From contig NZ_VCJS01000004.1 in NCBI RefSeq assembly GCF_005893125.1, forward strand, positions 62,001 to 126,000: DNA of 64,000 nt. Reading direction: 5' to 3'. The translations under genes and the position numbers were made by a program. The stretch is from Nonomuraea basaltis. GTDB taxonomy: Bacteria; Actinomycetota; Actinomycetes; Streptosporangiales; Streptosporangiaceae. The notes under the pieces are model-generated. The model was not told where the DNA came from. It did not search any database and saw nothing but the letters and a program-made list of their open reading frames with translations. This document shows positions 54,836-64,000 of the stretch, piece after piece (positions within the stretch are counted from its first letter, which is position 1; each line of letters begins with the position of its first letter).

Positions 54836-55631
54836 AGCTGTTTCACCTCCAGCAGCCCGGCGACTTTGTCGTAGGTCAGCACGGGCCCGTCCACACAGGT
54901 GAACAGGGGTCCGAGCTGGCAGTGCCCGCACCGGCCGATGCCGCACTTCATGTTGCGTTCCAGCGACAGCGCGATGCGCTCGGGTGGCACGCCGCGCCGT
55001 ATGAGCTCTTCGGCCGTGGCACGCATCATGATCTCGGGACCGCACACGAACGCGTAGGTGCGGCGCGGCTCGAAGACGATTCGGCTCACCAGCTTGGTGA
55101 TCAAACCGGTGTGGCCGTTCCACGCCCGGTCCGGATGGTCCACGGTGACCTGAACGTCGAGGTCGCGTGCCCAGCGGGCCAGCTCGCGCGGGTACATCAC
55201 GGTGGACGGAGTGCGGGCGCCGACGATAAGGCTGATCCGGCCGTAGCGGGCGCCGTGGGCCTCCAGCTCGCGGATCACCGGCCGCAGCGGCGCCAGCCCG
55301 AGCCCGCCGGCCGCCACGACCACGTCCAGGCCCGCCGCCCGCGTCATGTCCCAGTGCGTGCCGAACGGGCCCCGCACGCCCACGATGTCGCCGCGCCGCA
55401 TGCGGCACAGTGCGCGGCTCACCGCGCCGACCGCGCGGATGGTCTGCACGTAGCCGCCCGCTCGAGCGCGGCCGCTGATGGAGATGGGGATCTCGCCGAC
55501 GCCGGGCGCGTAGAGCATGGTGAACTGGCCGGGCAGGAAAGGCAGGCACTCGCCGTCGATCGGGTCCAGGGTGAGCGTGACGGTGTCGGCCCGGTCCGGG
55601 CGGCGCGAGCGCACACGGTGCGGGATCGGGA

Positions 55632-55635
<4 letters not shown>
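54832..55635 (-). CDS. hydG: hydrogenase diaphorase subunit (FAD/NAD(P), gamma)
   Basis: A 267-residue FNR-type flavoprotein. The FAD domain (about 1-100) contains [20 protein letters not shown]. The NAD(P) domain (about 100-220) contains [16 protein letters not shown] and FVCGPEIMM. The C-terminal [2Fe-2S] ligands are Cys231, 236, 239 and 247. It passes electrons between NAD(P)H and the hydrogenase. It overlaps hydB and hydD by four bases each. Confidence 0.94.
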
Positions 55636-56726
<1,091 letters not shown>

Positions 56727-56727
56727 G

Positions 56728-57411
56728 TCAGGCGCCGCCCCAGACGGGCAGTTGCACGATGTCGTCGTGTTTCCAGTTGAGCTCGTCGTGCACGGCCACG
56801 ACGCTGTCGATGTTCTCGGCCAGGCGGACGGCCTTGATGGCGTGGCTGTGCTCGTCGAGGGTCCCGGACAAGGTCACCACACCCTCGGCCACCGTGATGT
56901 GCACGTCGCCGCCGATGGCCTCACGGACCTGGCGCTCGATGTCGATGTCCGCGCGGAGGAAGACCTTGATCAGGTCGCGGCGGCTGACGATGCCGACGAG
57001 CCGGCCGCCGTCGTCCACCACGGGCAGGCGCTTGACGCCGTACTTGTCCATCAGCCGGGCGGCCAGCACGACGGAGGCGTCAGGGGTGGTGGTGTGCGCG
57101 GGGGAGGTCATCAGCGCGCCGGCGGTCTCGCCGAGCGCCTTGTAGAAGCCGCTGCCCTCGCTGCTGACGGTGTGGCGGATGCGGGCACGCAGCGGTGGGG
57201 TGTAGCCGTCGCCGTAGTAGCGTGCCTTGAACTCTTGCTTGGCCAACAGGTCGGCCTCGGACACGACACCTTTGACCCGGTTGTCGTCGTCCAGCACGGG
57301 CACGCCGCTGACGCCCCGGTTGATGAGCAGGTCGGCCACGGTGTGGAAGGAAGCGGTCTGGTTGACGGCGGCCACGTCGGTGGTCATCACGTCCTGGACA
57401 GTGGTTCTCAT
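56728..57411 (-). CDS. CBS-pair / BON-domain protein (copy 3)
   Basis: A 227-residue paralogue of the proteins at 2174 and 14406. CBS1 ([28 protein letters not shown]), insert YTPPLRARIRHTVSSEGS, CBS2 ([32 protein letters not shown]) and a BON domain (VHITVAEGVVTLSGTLDEH). It is the third of three CBS genes directly upstream of hydB; its ATG overlaps the preceding gene and its stop is one base from hydB. This arrangement suggests stoichiometric expression with the hydrogenase and possibly adenylate-dependent control of it. Confidence 0.92.
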   Translation of the reverse strand: MRTTVQDVMTTDVAAVNQTASFHTVADLLINRGVSGVPVLDDDNRVKGVVSEADLLAKQEFKARYYGDGYTPPLRARIRHTVSSEGSGFYKALGETAGALMTSPAHTTTPDASVVLAARLMDKYGVKRLPVVDDGGRLVGIVSRRDLIKVFLRADIDIERQVREAIGGDVHITVAEGVVTLSGTLDEHSHAIKAVRLAENIDSVVAVHDELNWKHDDIVQLPVWGGA

Positions 57412-58013
57412 GGGGATCTCCTCATGTGCCTGACCCGGACGATGCCGGGCACGGTGCGGGCGAGCAGGCCGGCGATGTGGTCGGCGTGCTCATGTGGCGG
57501 CCCTCTCAACTCGGCCACGCCGTTGTGCACGGCGACGTCCCAGCTCGGGCCGGAGGGATACTGTTCGCAGAGCGCGGTGATGACCGCCTGGCGCAGGTCT
57601 TCGTCGGGGCGGGCGAGCATCGCCATCAGGTCGCGGCGGCTGACCATGCCGACGATTCGATCGCCTCGGACGACGGGCAGGCTCTTGATCCGCTTGCCCA
57701 CCATCAGGTCGATGGCGGTGGTGACGTCGGTGGTTTCGGTGACGGTGACGACGTCGCCGGTCATGACCTCCATGACGCGGCGCGGCGGTGGCTCGGTCGG
57801 CGGACTGGTGGGCGTCACGGTGGCGCGGGGGTCGGGCTCGAACTCGCCGCGCAGCAGGTCCAGCTCGCTGACCACGCCAACGAGACGGTCGCTGTCGTCG
57901 ACGACAGGAGCGGCGGTGATGTCGTGGCCGTAGAGGGTCCGGATGGCCTGCCGCACCGGGTCGGCCCGGCGGACGGTGATGGCCGGGCTGCTCATGACCT
58001 CTCTCACCAGCAT
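57408..58013 (-). CDS. shorter CBS-pair protein with BON-like end
   Basis: A 201-residue protein with two CBS motifs (VREVMSSPAITV, GVVSELDLLRGEFE; VMEVMTGDVVTV, GMVSRRDLMAML) and a short BON-like end (WDVAVHNGVAELRGPPHEH). It lacks the PPLRARL insert of its neighbours and has a Pro/Thr-rich linker instead. Its stop overlaps the next CBS-BON start. It begins 2 bp after the stop of the gene upstream. Confidence 0.88.
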   Translation of the reverse strand: MLVREVMSSPAITVRRADPVRQAIRTLYGHDITAAPVVDDSDRLVGVVSELDLLRGEFEPDPRATVTPTSPPTEPPPRRVMEVMTGDVVTVTETTDVTTAIDLMVGKRIKSLPVVRGDRIVGMVSRRDLMAMLARPDEDLRQAVITALCEQYPSGPSWDVAVHNGVAELRGPPHEHADHIAGLLARTVPGIVRVRHMRRSP

Positions 58014-58015
58014 GG

Positions 58016-58696
58016 CTACTTGGCCTCCCACGCGCTGTCGTCCTGCTTCCAGGTCAGCTTGTCGACGACGTCGACCACGCCGTTGACCCGGCCGCTCATG
58101 CGGACAGCGATGCCGGTCTCGGTGCGGCGGTCCATCCAGCCGGACAGCGTCACGACGCCCTGGTGCACCTCCACCTGGACGCCGTCGGTGTCCACCCACA
58201 GGGCGCGGTCGAGGATTTCGTCGCGGATCTCGGCGGCGATCTCCTCGTCGCCGCGCAGGAACAGTTTGACGAGGTCGCGGCGGCTGACGATGCCCTGCAG
58301 GCGGCCGTTGTAGTCGACGACGGCGAGCCGCTTGACGTCGTGGGCGTCCATGAGGCGGGCGGCCGAGACCGCCGACGCCTCGGGAGAGATGGTGATCGCC
58401 GGGCTGGTCATCAGGTCGGCGGCGGTGTCGCCGGCGGCCTTCTGCCGGCCTTTGGGGTGGCGCAGCCGGGCGCGCAGCGGCGGGCGGTAGCCCTCGCGGT
58501 AGAACTCCTCGCGGAATTCTTCCTTGCGCAGCAGATCGGCCTCGGACACCATGCCGATCACGTGCTGGTCGTCGTCCACGACCGGGACGGCGCTGATGCC
58601 GCCGGTGATGAGCGCTTGGGCGATGTCCTTGAACGGGGTGGCGGCGGTGACGGAGACGACCTTGGCGGTCATCACGTCCGCGACGGTCATGCGCAT
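58016..58696 (-). CDS. CBS-pair / BON-domain protein (copy 4), first gene of the hydrogenase operon
   Basis: A 226-residue paralogue of copies 1-3: VADVMTAKVVSV, GMVSEADLLRKEEF, insert [48 protein letters not shown] and a BON domain ([19 protein letters not shown]). ATG 58696 is chosen (AAGAG upstream); 58690 or upstream in-frame codons are possible. A DevR-like box lies 79 bp upstream, so it heads an operon of eight genes down to 52383. Confidence 0.9.
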   Translation of the reverse strand: MRMTVADVMTAKVVSVTAATPFKDIAQALITGGISAVPVVDDDQHVIGMVSEADLLRKEEFREEFYREGYRPPLRARLRHPKGRQKAAGDTAADLMTSPAITISPEASAVSAARLMDAHDVKRLAVVDYNGRLQGIVSRRDLVKLFLRGDEEIAAEIRDEILDRALWVDTDGVQVEVHQGVVTLSGWMDRRTETGIAVRMSGRVNGVVDVVDKLTWKQDDSAWEAK

Positions 58697-58774
58697 GGTG
58701 GTCAGCTCTTTTCTGGCCTCTGTAGGAAGAGGTCCTTTGGTTGCTTTCATCACATCCCGTGAGAGGGATGGGGA

Positions 58775-58794
58775 TTAGGGGCGGAAGTCCCGAG
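58775..58794. promoter_or_regulatory. DevR/DosR-like box of the CBS-hydrogenase operon
   Basis: TTAGGGGCGGAAGTCCCGAG matches the DosR consensus in both outer halves. It sits 79-98 bp upstream of ATG 58696, in the 113-bp gap before the stop of the acyl-CoA synthetase gene. Confidence 0.65.
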
Positions 58795-58809
58795 CGGGGT
58801 AGTCGTTGG

Positions 58810-61401
58810 TCAGCGAAGGCGGCGCAGCAGCGGCGAGGGTGGCGGCTCGCACGGGGCGACCCTGATCCGCGCGTCGACCGTGGTCGCGCCGTCCGGGGTG
58901 ACGATGACGGGGTTCAGGTCGAGCTCGGCCACCTGCGGCAGGTCCTCGAGCAGCTTGCCGACGCGCGTGACCTGGTCGGCCAGGGCGTCGACGTCGGCGG
59001 GCGGTGAGCCGCGGTAGCCGTGCAGCAGCGGGACGCAGCGCAGCTCGCCGATCATGTCTGCGGCGTCGGTGACGGGTGGCACCCGGAAGGCCCGATCGGC
59101 CAGCAGGTCGGCCATCACCCCGCCCATGCCCACCATGACCAGCGGCCCGAACGCCGGGTAGTTGACGCCGCCCACGATGATCTCCACACCGCCCGGGAGC
59201 ATGGGTTGGACGATCGCGCCGGTCATGTCGTCGCCGATATGGGCCGACATTTCGCGATATGCCAGCCGTACGTCGTCCTCGGTCCGCAGGTTGAGCCGGA
59301 CACCGCCGACGTCGCTCTTGTGCACGGGACCGGTGGCCTTGAGCACCACGGGCAACCCGACACGCGCGGCGGCCCTGGCAGCGGCGTCGGGGCCGTCCAC
59401 GTCGATCGACTCCACCAGTCTCACGCCGTAACAGCCGAGCAACCGTGCGGTGGCCGCCGGGGACAGCCAGCTGCCGTCCGGGAACGCCTCCAGCTCCGCA
59501 TCGATGATCTCTCGCGCCGATCTCTCGTCGACTGAGGGCGGTGCGGTGGGTGGTTCGACGGGGCGGCGGCGCCACTCGGCGTAGCCCACGACGTGGGCGA
59601 GGGCCTGGACGGCCTGCTCTGGGAAGGCGTAGCTGGGGACCCGGCCGTCGATCACGCCGTCGTGGCCGACGACGCAGGCCAGCACGGTCTTGTCCGCACC
59701 CTTGGTGGCGTCCGCGACAGCCTGGCGGGTCGCGTCCAGCCCGTCACCGAAGGGCGGGGTGTAGACGACGAGGACCACGTCCACATCCGGCGAGGCGGCG
59801 AGCACCGCGACGGCGGCGCCGATCTCGGCGGCGGTGGCGTCCGCGGTCAGATCCACCGGGTTGCCCAGCGCGGCGGCGGCACGTGCCTCCAGCAGGCCGG
59901 GCGGCAGCTCGGGTACGACAAGGCCGTGGCGCTCACAGGCGTCGGCGGCCATGGCCTGAGGGCCGCCCGAGTTGCCGACGACGGCCACCCGGCGTCCCCG
60001 GGGGAGGGGCTGGCCGGCCAGGAGCTTGGCGACATCGATCAGCTCGTTCACGCTGTCGAGACGGATGACGCCGGCGGCCCGGGTGAGCGCGTCCACCGCC
60101 ACATCGGGCGTGGCCGCGGCGGCGGTGTGCGAGCGCACCGCCCGGTCACCCGCCCCGCTGCGGCCGCTCTTGACCAGCAGGACCGGCTTGCGCGCGCCGA
60201 CCCGGCGGGCGATGCGGGCGAACTTGCGCGGATTGCCGAACGACTCCAGATACAGGGCGATCACGTCGGTGTCAGGATCGTCCTCCCAGAACTCCAGGAG
60301 GTCGTTGCCGCTGACGTCGGCCTTGTTGCCGACCGACACGAACGACGACACATCCAGCCGTTCCAGCAACGCCGCTCCTACGGCGCCCGACTGCGACATC
60401 AGCGCCACGGCCCCCCGGACGGGACGGTGCGGCAGGAAGCTGGCATTCAGCCGCGCCGCGGTGTTCACCACGCCCAGGCAGTTCGGGCCGATCAGCCGCA
60501 TCCCGGCCGCGCGGCAGATCGTCAGCAGTTCCGACTCCACGCCACGCTGCCCGGCCTCGGCGAACCCTGACGTCAGCACCACCAGCCCGGCCGCCCCGGC
60601 CGCCGCGCAGTCCCGCGCTACTCCCAGCACGTGCCGGGCGGGTACTGCCACCACCGCCAGGTCGACCCCCTCAGGCACCTTGGTGTGGCAGGCCAGCCCG
60701 GCCACCACCGTGGCGTTGGGGTTGACCGGGTAGATCGGCCCGGCAAAGCCGCCGTCGAGCAGGTTGCGCAGCACCTTGTGCCCGATTGCCCGCTCGTTGC
60801 GGCTCGCGCCGATGACCGCCACCGAGCGGGGCGCGAGCACCCGCGCCAGCGACGCCCGCCCGGCCTCGTGATCGCGGGCCGCGATGGCCTCGCGCAGCCG
60901 GGAGGTGGGCACGGCGGCGATGTCGAGGTGCAGCGTGCCGCCATCGAAATGCTGGGAGACCTCCAGGCCGAGATCCCGCAACACCCGCAGCATGGCCCGG
61001 TTCTCACCCAGCACGTCGGCCACCAGCTCGCGCACCCCGTGCGCGGCCGCGTCCAGCGCGATGTGCTCCAGCAGCAAGGTGCCCAGGCCGTTTCCGTGGA
61101 CGGCATCGTCCAGAAGAATGGCCAGGTCGGCGCGGCCATCATCCATGGGGATGTACTCGGCGACCGCGACCAGCCGGCCTTTCACGCTGGCCACCAGGGC
61201 GTGCCCCCGATACTCCTCACCGGTGACGCGGTCCATATAGGAATGCGCGGTGTTGCGGCCCCCGGTGAAGAAGCGCAGGTACGCGGAGCGCTCTGACGAG
61301 CGGGCGACCAGCTCGTGCAGGGCTTCGCGATCGGTGGGACGCAGCGGGCGCACGTGGGCGATGCCGCCGTCACGTAGCAGAACGTCGTAGCCCTCAGACA
61401 T
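58810..61401 (-). CDS. GNAT acetyltransferase fused to ADP-forming acyl-CoA synthetase (copy 2)
   Basis: An 863-residue close paralogue of the protein at 3138, the same length and the same domain order: GNAT (loop GNGLGTLLLEHI), CoA-binding (SVAVIGASRNERAIGHKVL), ligase domain with SHTAA, ATP-grasp end. Both begin MSEGYDVLLRDGGIAHVRPL, so the pair arose by duplication. The start at 61401 follows GGGAGATC; the frame is open upstream to 62535 but that part is antisense to the ATPase. It is followed by a CBS-BON gene on the same strand, as is copy 1. It shares a divergent promoter with the ATPase. Confidence 0.9.
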   Translation of the reverse strand: MSEGYDVLLRDGGIAHVRPLRPTDREALHELVARSSERSAYLRFFTGGRNTAHSYMDRVTGEEYRGHALVASVKGRLVAVAEYIPMDDGRADLAILLDDAVHGNGLGTLLLEHIALDAAAHGVRELVADVLGENRAMLRVLRDLGLEVSQHFDGGTLHLDIAAVPTSRLREAIAARDHEAGRASLARVLAPRSVAVIGASRNERAIGHKVLRNLLDGGFAGPIYPVNPNATVVAGLACHTKVPEGVDLAVVAVPARHVLGVARDCAAAGAAGLVVLTSGFAEAGQRGVESELLTICRAAGMRLIGPNCLGVVNTAARLNASFLPHRPVRGAVALMSQSGAVGAALLERLDVSSFVSVGNKADVSGNDLLEFWEDDPDTDVIALYLESFGNPRKFARIARRVGARKPVLLVKSGRSGAGDRAVRSHTAAAATPDVAVDALTRAAGVIRLDSVNELIDVAKLLAGQPLPRGRRVAVVGNSGGPQAMAADACERHGLVVPELPPGLLEARAAAALGNPVDLTADATAAEIGAAVAVLAASPDVDVVLVVYTPPFGDGLDATRQAVADATKGADKTVLACVVGHDGVIDGRVPSYAFPEQAVQALAHVVGYAEWRRRPVEPPTAPPSVDERSAREIIDAELEAFPDGSWLSPAATARLLGCYGVRLVESIDVDGPDAAARAAARVGLPVVLKATGPVHKSDVGGVRLNLRTEDDVRLAYREMSAHIGDDMTGAIVQPMLPGGVEIIVGGVNYPAFGPLVMVGMGGVMADLLADRAFRVPPVTDAADMIGELRCVPLLHGYRGSPPADVDALADQVTRVGKLLEDLPQVAELDLNPVIVTPDGATTVDARIRVAPCEPPPSPLLRRLR

Positions 61402-61520
61402 ACCGGATCTCCCGTTCCTCACATGTCGCGCAGGTCCCATAGACGTGGACGTGGCGTGGCTCTCACCACCAAGGCTTTCCCACAGGCCGGCGCGACAGGA
61501 GTGCCGGACGTCCCCGGCCT

Positions 61521-61540
61521 TGAGGCCGAAAGTCCCTGCC
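61521..61540. promoter_or_regulatory. DevR-like box in the divergent promoter
   Basis: TGAGGCCGAAAGTCCCTGCC has a good right half (AGTCCC) and a partial left half. It is 120 bp from the acyl-CoA synthetase start (61401) and 33 bp from the ATPase start (61573). Confidence 0.5.
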
Positions 61541-61572
61541 AGGCCGCATCGCAGAAAGGTGAGGCTGGCGAC

Positions 61573-64000
61573 ATGACTACCGTGTCGCGGACCAGATCCG
61601 GGCTGACCGCTGCCGAGGCTGGGGCGCGGCTGGCCGCCGACGGGCCCAACACGCTGCCGGCCGCTCGCCGTACCCCTCCTGCGGTGCTGCTGTTGCGCCA
61701 GATGGTGCACTTCTTCGCCCTGCTGCTGTGGGGCGCCTCCGTGCTGGCGCTGCTGGCCGGGATGCCGCTGCTGGCCGTGGCCATTGTCATCGTCGTGCTG
61801 CTGAACGGGGCGTTCGCCTTCGCCCAGGAGTACCGCGCCGACAAGGCCACCCAGCGGCTGGGCGAGCTCATTCCGGCCAACGCGGTGGTCCGCCGGGACG
61901 GCAGACGTGTGCTGGTCAGCGCGGCCGATCTCGTGGCCGGCGACGTGGTGCTGCTGGAGGCCGGCGATCGTGTCTCGGCCGACCTGGAGCTGACGGACGT
62001 ACACGCGCTCGCCGTCAACGAGTCGATGCTCACCGGGGAGAGCCGCCCGGTCCGGCCTGCGACCGGAGATCGTGCCCATGCGGGCACGTTCGTGGTCGAA
62101 GGGCAGGCCGAAGCTGTCGTGGTGGCCACCGGCCCGCACACCAGACTGGCCGCGATCGCCAAGCTCACCCGGGAGGCCAGCCGGCCGCCGAGCCCGCTGG
62201 CGGTGCAGCTCGGCAAGGTGGTCAGAATCGTCGCCGGAATCGCGCTGGCGGTCGGAGCGGTGTTTTTCGGGCTGGCCCTGCTGCTGGGCATGGAGCCTGG
62301 CCAGGGCTTCCTGTTCGCCATCGGCGTCACGGTGGCCCTGGTTCCCGAAGGGTTGCTGCCTACCGTCACCCTGTCGCTGGCTCGCGCCGCGCAACGCATG
62401 GCGGCTAAGAATGCGCTGGTCCGCCACCTGGAGGCGGTGGAGACGCTCGGCTCGGCCACGTTCATCTGCACTGACAAGACCGGCACGCTGACCCGCAACG
62501 AGATGACCGTCGCTGATGTGTGGACGCCCGCGCATGCGCGGGCCGAGGTGATGCGCTCGGCCGTGCTGAGTTCCACCGGCCGGATGAGCGACGGCAAACC
62601 GGTGGGCGACCCGATGGAGGTCGCCTTACACGTCGAGGCGCTGAAGCTCGGCGCCGACCTGTCCGGCGAGATCACCGGGCGCTTCCCCTTCGACCCGGTA
62701 CGGCGCCGCGCCTCCGTCGTGGCCGACGGCCACCTGCACCTCAAGGGCGCCCCGGACACCGTGATCCCGCTCTGCGGCGACGTATCGGGCGTGGAGGAGG
62801 CACTGGCCCGGATGAGCACGCAGGGGTTGCGCGTGCTGGCGGTCGCCCGGGCGGACACGGCAGAGGAACGCGATCTCCAATTCCTCGGCCTGATCGGCCT
62901 GCACGACCCACCCCGGGACGACGTGGCCGAAGCCATCTGGAAGTGCCGGATCGCCGGTATCAAGCTCGCCATGGTCACGGGCGATCACCCCGGCACCGCC
63001 CGCGCCATCGCCAAGGAAGTGGGCCTGCTCGGCGAGGACGAACTTGTGCTCACTGGCGCCGAGCTGCCCGGCGACGACGCGGCGCTGGGCGAGTTGCTGG
63101 ACCGCGACGGTGTCGTCGTCGCCCGCGTGACCCCCGAGGACAAGCTGCGCATCGCCCGCGCCCTGCGCGGCCGTGGCCACGTCGTGGCGATGACCGGCGA
63201 CGGCGTCAACGACGGGCCCGCGCTGCGCGAGGCCGACATCGGCATCGCCATGGGCGCCTCCGGCACCGACGTCGCCCGCGAGGCCGCCGACCTGGTGCTG
63301 CTCGACGACCACTTCGTCACCATCGTCACCGCCGTCGAGCTGGGCCGCGCGACCTCTGCCAACGTGCGCCGCTTCCTCACCTACCACCTGACCGACAACG
63401 TGGCCGAGCTCACCCCGTTCGCCGTCTGGGCGTTGTCCGGCGGCACCATCCCGCTCGCGCTGAGCGTGCTGCAGGTGCTCGCCCTGGACATCGGTACCGA
63501 CCTGCTGCCCGCCCTCGCCCTCGGCGCGGAACCTGCCAACCCCCGCACCATGCACGGCCCAGCCCGCACCGGTAACCTCGTCGACCGTCGCCTGATCGGC
63601 CGCGTCTTCGGCGTCCTCGGTCCCGCCCAGGCGCTGGCCGAGATGGGCGCCTTCATCGCCGTCCTCCTGCTGGGCGGCTGGTACTTCGGCGCTGCCCCGA
63701 GCCCTGCGCTCCTCGCCGCCGCCTCCGGCACCGCCTTTGCCGCCGTCGTGCTCGGCCAGTTCGCCAACGCCTTCGCCTGCCGCAGCGAATCCCGCTGGAT
63801 CGGGCGGCTGAGCTGGCGCACCAACCCGCTGCTGCTCGGTGCGCTCGCCTTCGAGGCCATCATGCTGCTGCTCTTCCTCGGCCTGCCAGCCGTCGCCGGC
63901 GTGCTCGGCGGCGCGTTTCCGCCACCGGCCGGCTGGGCGCTGGCCGCACTCGCGATCCCCGTCATGATCCTGGCCGACGCCGCGCACAAAGGCTGGCGAG
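61573..64000 (+). CDS. P2-like cation-transporting P-type ATPase (copy 2), cut by window end
   Basis: An open frame from ATG 61573 to the end of the window, at least 809 residues. N-terminal motif GLTAAEAGARLAADGPNTLP, actuator LTGES, PEGLLPT helix, phosphorylation site DKTGTLTRNE, TGDHPGTA, hinge TGDGVNDGPALREADIG and C-terminal membrane helices up to ADAAHKGW. It is a close paralogue of the broken ATPase at 9674 and shows where that gene was damaged. The transported ion cannot be told from sequence; DosR-regulated CtpF is a relative. Only a few residues should be missing. Confidence 0.92.
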   Translation, partial: MTTVSRTRSGLTAAEAGARLAADGPNTLPAARRTPPAVLLLRQMVHFFALLLWGASVLALLAGMPLLAVAIVIVVLLNGAFAFAQEYRADKATQRLGELIPANAVVRRDGRRVLVSAADLVAGDVVLLEAGDRVSADLELTDVHALAVNESMLTGESRPVRPATGDRAHAGTFVVEGQAEAVVVATGPHTRLAAIAKLTREASRPPSPLAVQLGKVVRIVAGIALAVGAVFFGLALLLGMEPGQGFLFAIGVTVALVPEGLLPTVTLSLARAAQRMAAKNALVRHLEAVETLGSATFICTDKTGTLTRNEMTVADVWTPAHARAEVMRSAVLSSTGRMSDGKPVGDPMEVALHVEALKLGADLSGEITGRFPFDPVRRRASVVADGHLHLKGAPDTVIPLCGDVSGVEEALARMSTQGLRVLAVARADTAEERDLQFLGLIGLHDPPRDDVAEAIWKCRIAGIKLAMVTGDHPGTARAIAKEVGLLGEDELVLTGAELPGDDAALGELLDRDGVVVARVTPEDKLRIARALRGRGHVVAMTGDGVNDGPALREADIGIAMGASGTDVAREAADLVLLDDHFVTIVTAVELGRATSANVRRFLTYHLTDNVAELTPFAVWALSGGTIPLALSVLQVLALDIGTDLLPALALGAEPANPRTMHGPARTGNLVDRRLIGRVFGVLGPAQALAEMGAFIAVLLLGGWYFGAAPSPALLAAASGTAFAAVVLGQFANAFACRSESRWIGRLSWRTNPLLLGALAFEAIMLLLFLGLPAVAGVLGGAFPPPAGWALAALAIPVMILADAAHKGWR

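Noticed and set aside
58810..62535. One very long minus-strand frame of 1241 codons
   Set aside because: Its first 378 codons are antisense to the ATPase at 61573; the real gene starts at 61401 with a ribosome site and a family-typical MSEGYDV opening.

Overview
This 64-kb window comes from a high-G+C actinobacterium. G/C-rich third codon positions, ATGA/GTGA gene overlaps, a c-di-AMP riboswitch ahead of a secreted CHAP hydrolase, and mycobacterial/streptomycete-type families (DUF1876, DUF1918, Rv1733c-like, CBS-BON, tandem universal stress proteins) all fit; a Streptosporangiales-like host is my guess and is not proven here. No rRNA, tRNA, CRISPR, prophage or transposase was seen. The window is accessory chromosome that reads as a dormancy/hypoxia island: most gene families resemble the DosR/DevR regulon of Mycobacterium tuberculosis (HspX-type Hsp20, tandem USPs, CBS proteins, DUF1876/Rv1738, Rv1733c-like, PncB2-like NAPRTase, WS/DGAT, P-type ATPase, DevS-type kinase, group 3b hydrogenase). 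More than 20 palindromic sites close to the DosR box (GGGAC-N4-GTCCC core) lie about 40-125 bp upstream of these genes.

Layout. 1-2.2 kb: debris (pdhA tail, pdhB start, WS/DGAT C-half, phosphoribosyltransferase stub). 2.2-9.6 kb: CBS-BON protein, GNAT/acyl-CoA synthetase, GAF-PP2C phosphatase with the DosS-type haem histidine, archaeal-type FBP aldolase/phosphatase and a USP. 9.7-14.1 kb: twice-frameshifted P-type ATPase and a DevS-like kinase. 14.4-19.5 kb: CBS-BON coupled to an MBL/beta-CASP nuclease, LysR remnant, USP, frameshifted NAPRTase. 19.5-26.1 kb: DUF1918, YbdK-like ligase, DUF1876, membrane protein, PspA-PspAA, riboswitch-CHAP. 26.2-33.7 kb: copper ATPase with cupredoxin and YHS ends, DUF305, USPs, hemerythrin. 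33.8-38.1 kb: NAD-linked formate dehydrogenase (NuoE-NuoF fusion plus FdhA). 38.2-45.3 kb: more debris (DevR N-terminus, ATPase and antiporter pieces), a membrane methyltransferase operon, Rv1733c-like protein, PaaK-like ligase, SHOCT protein. 45.3-49.8 kb: 29-aa membrane peptide, DUF4389 protein, PLDc_N protein, deazaflavin-domain/membrane fusion, Hsp20, broken USP. 50.0-58.7 kb: hypCDE converging on a tightly coupled CBS-CBS-CBS-hydBGDA-protease operon. 58.8-64 kb: second GNAT/acyl-CoA synthetase and second, intact P-type ATPase (cut by the window end).

Together the genes suggest a low-oxygen programme. Haem-GAF sensors could detect O2/NO/CO. Formate dehydrogenase and a group 3b [NiFe]-hydrogenase would balance NAD(P)H against formate and H2. 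CBS and USP proteins could read adenylate state, the acyl-CoA synthetases may make ATP from acyl-CoA, and PspA, Hsp20 and ion/copper pumps would protect the cell. The response regulator that should bind the boxes is present only as a 19-residue stub, so an intact DevR must lie elsewhere if the sites are used. Several genes carry frameshifts or truncations, so the island is either decaying or contains sequencing errors.
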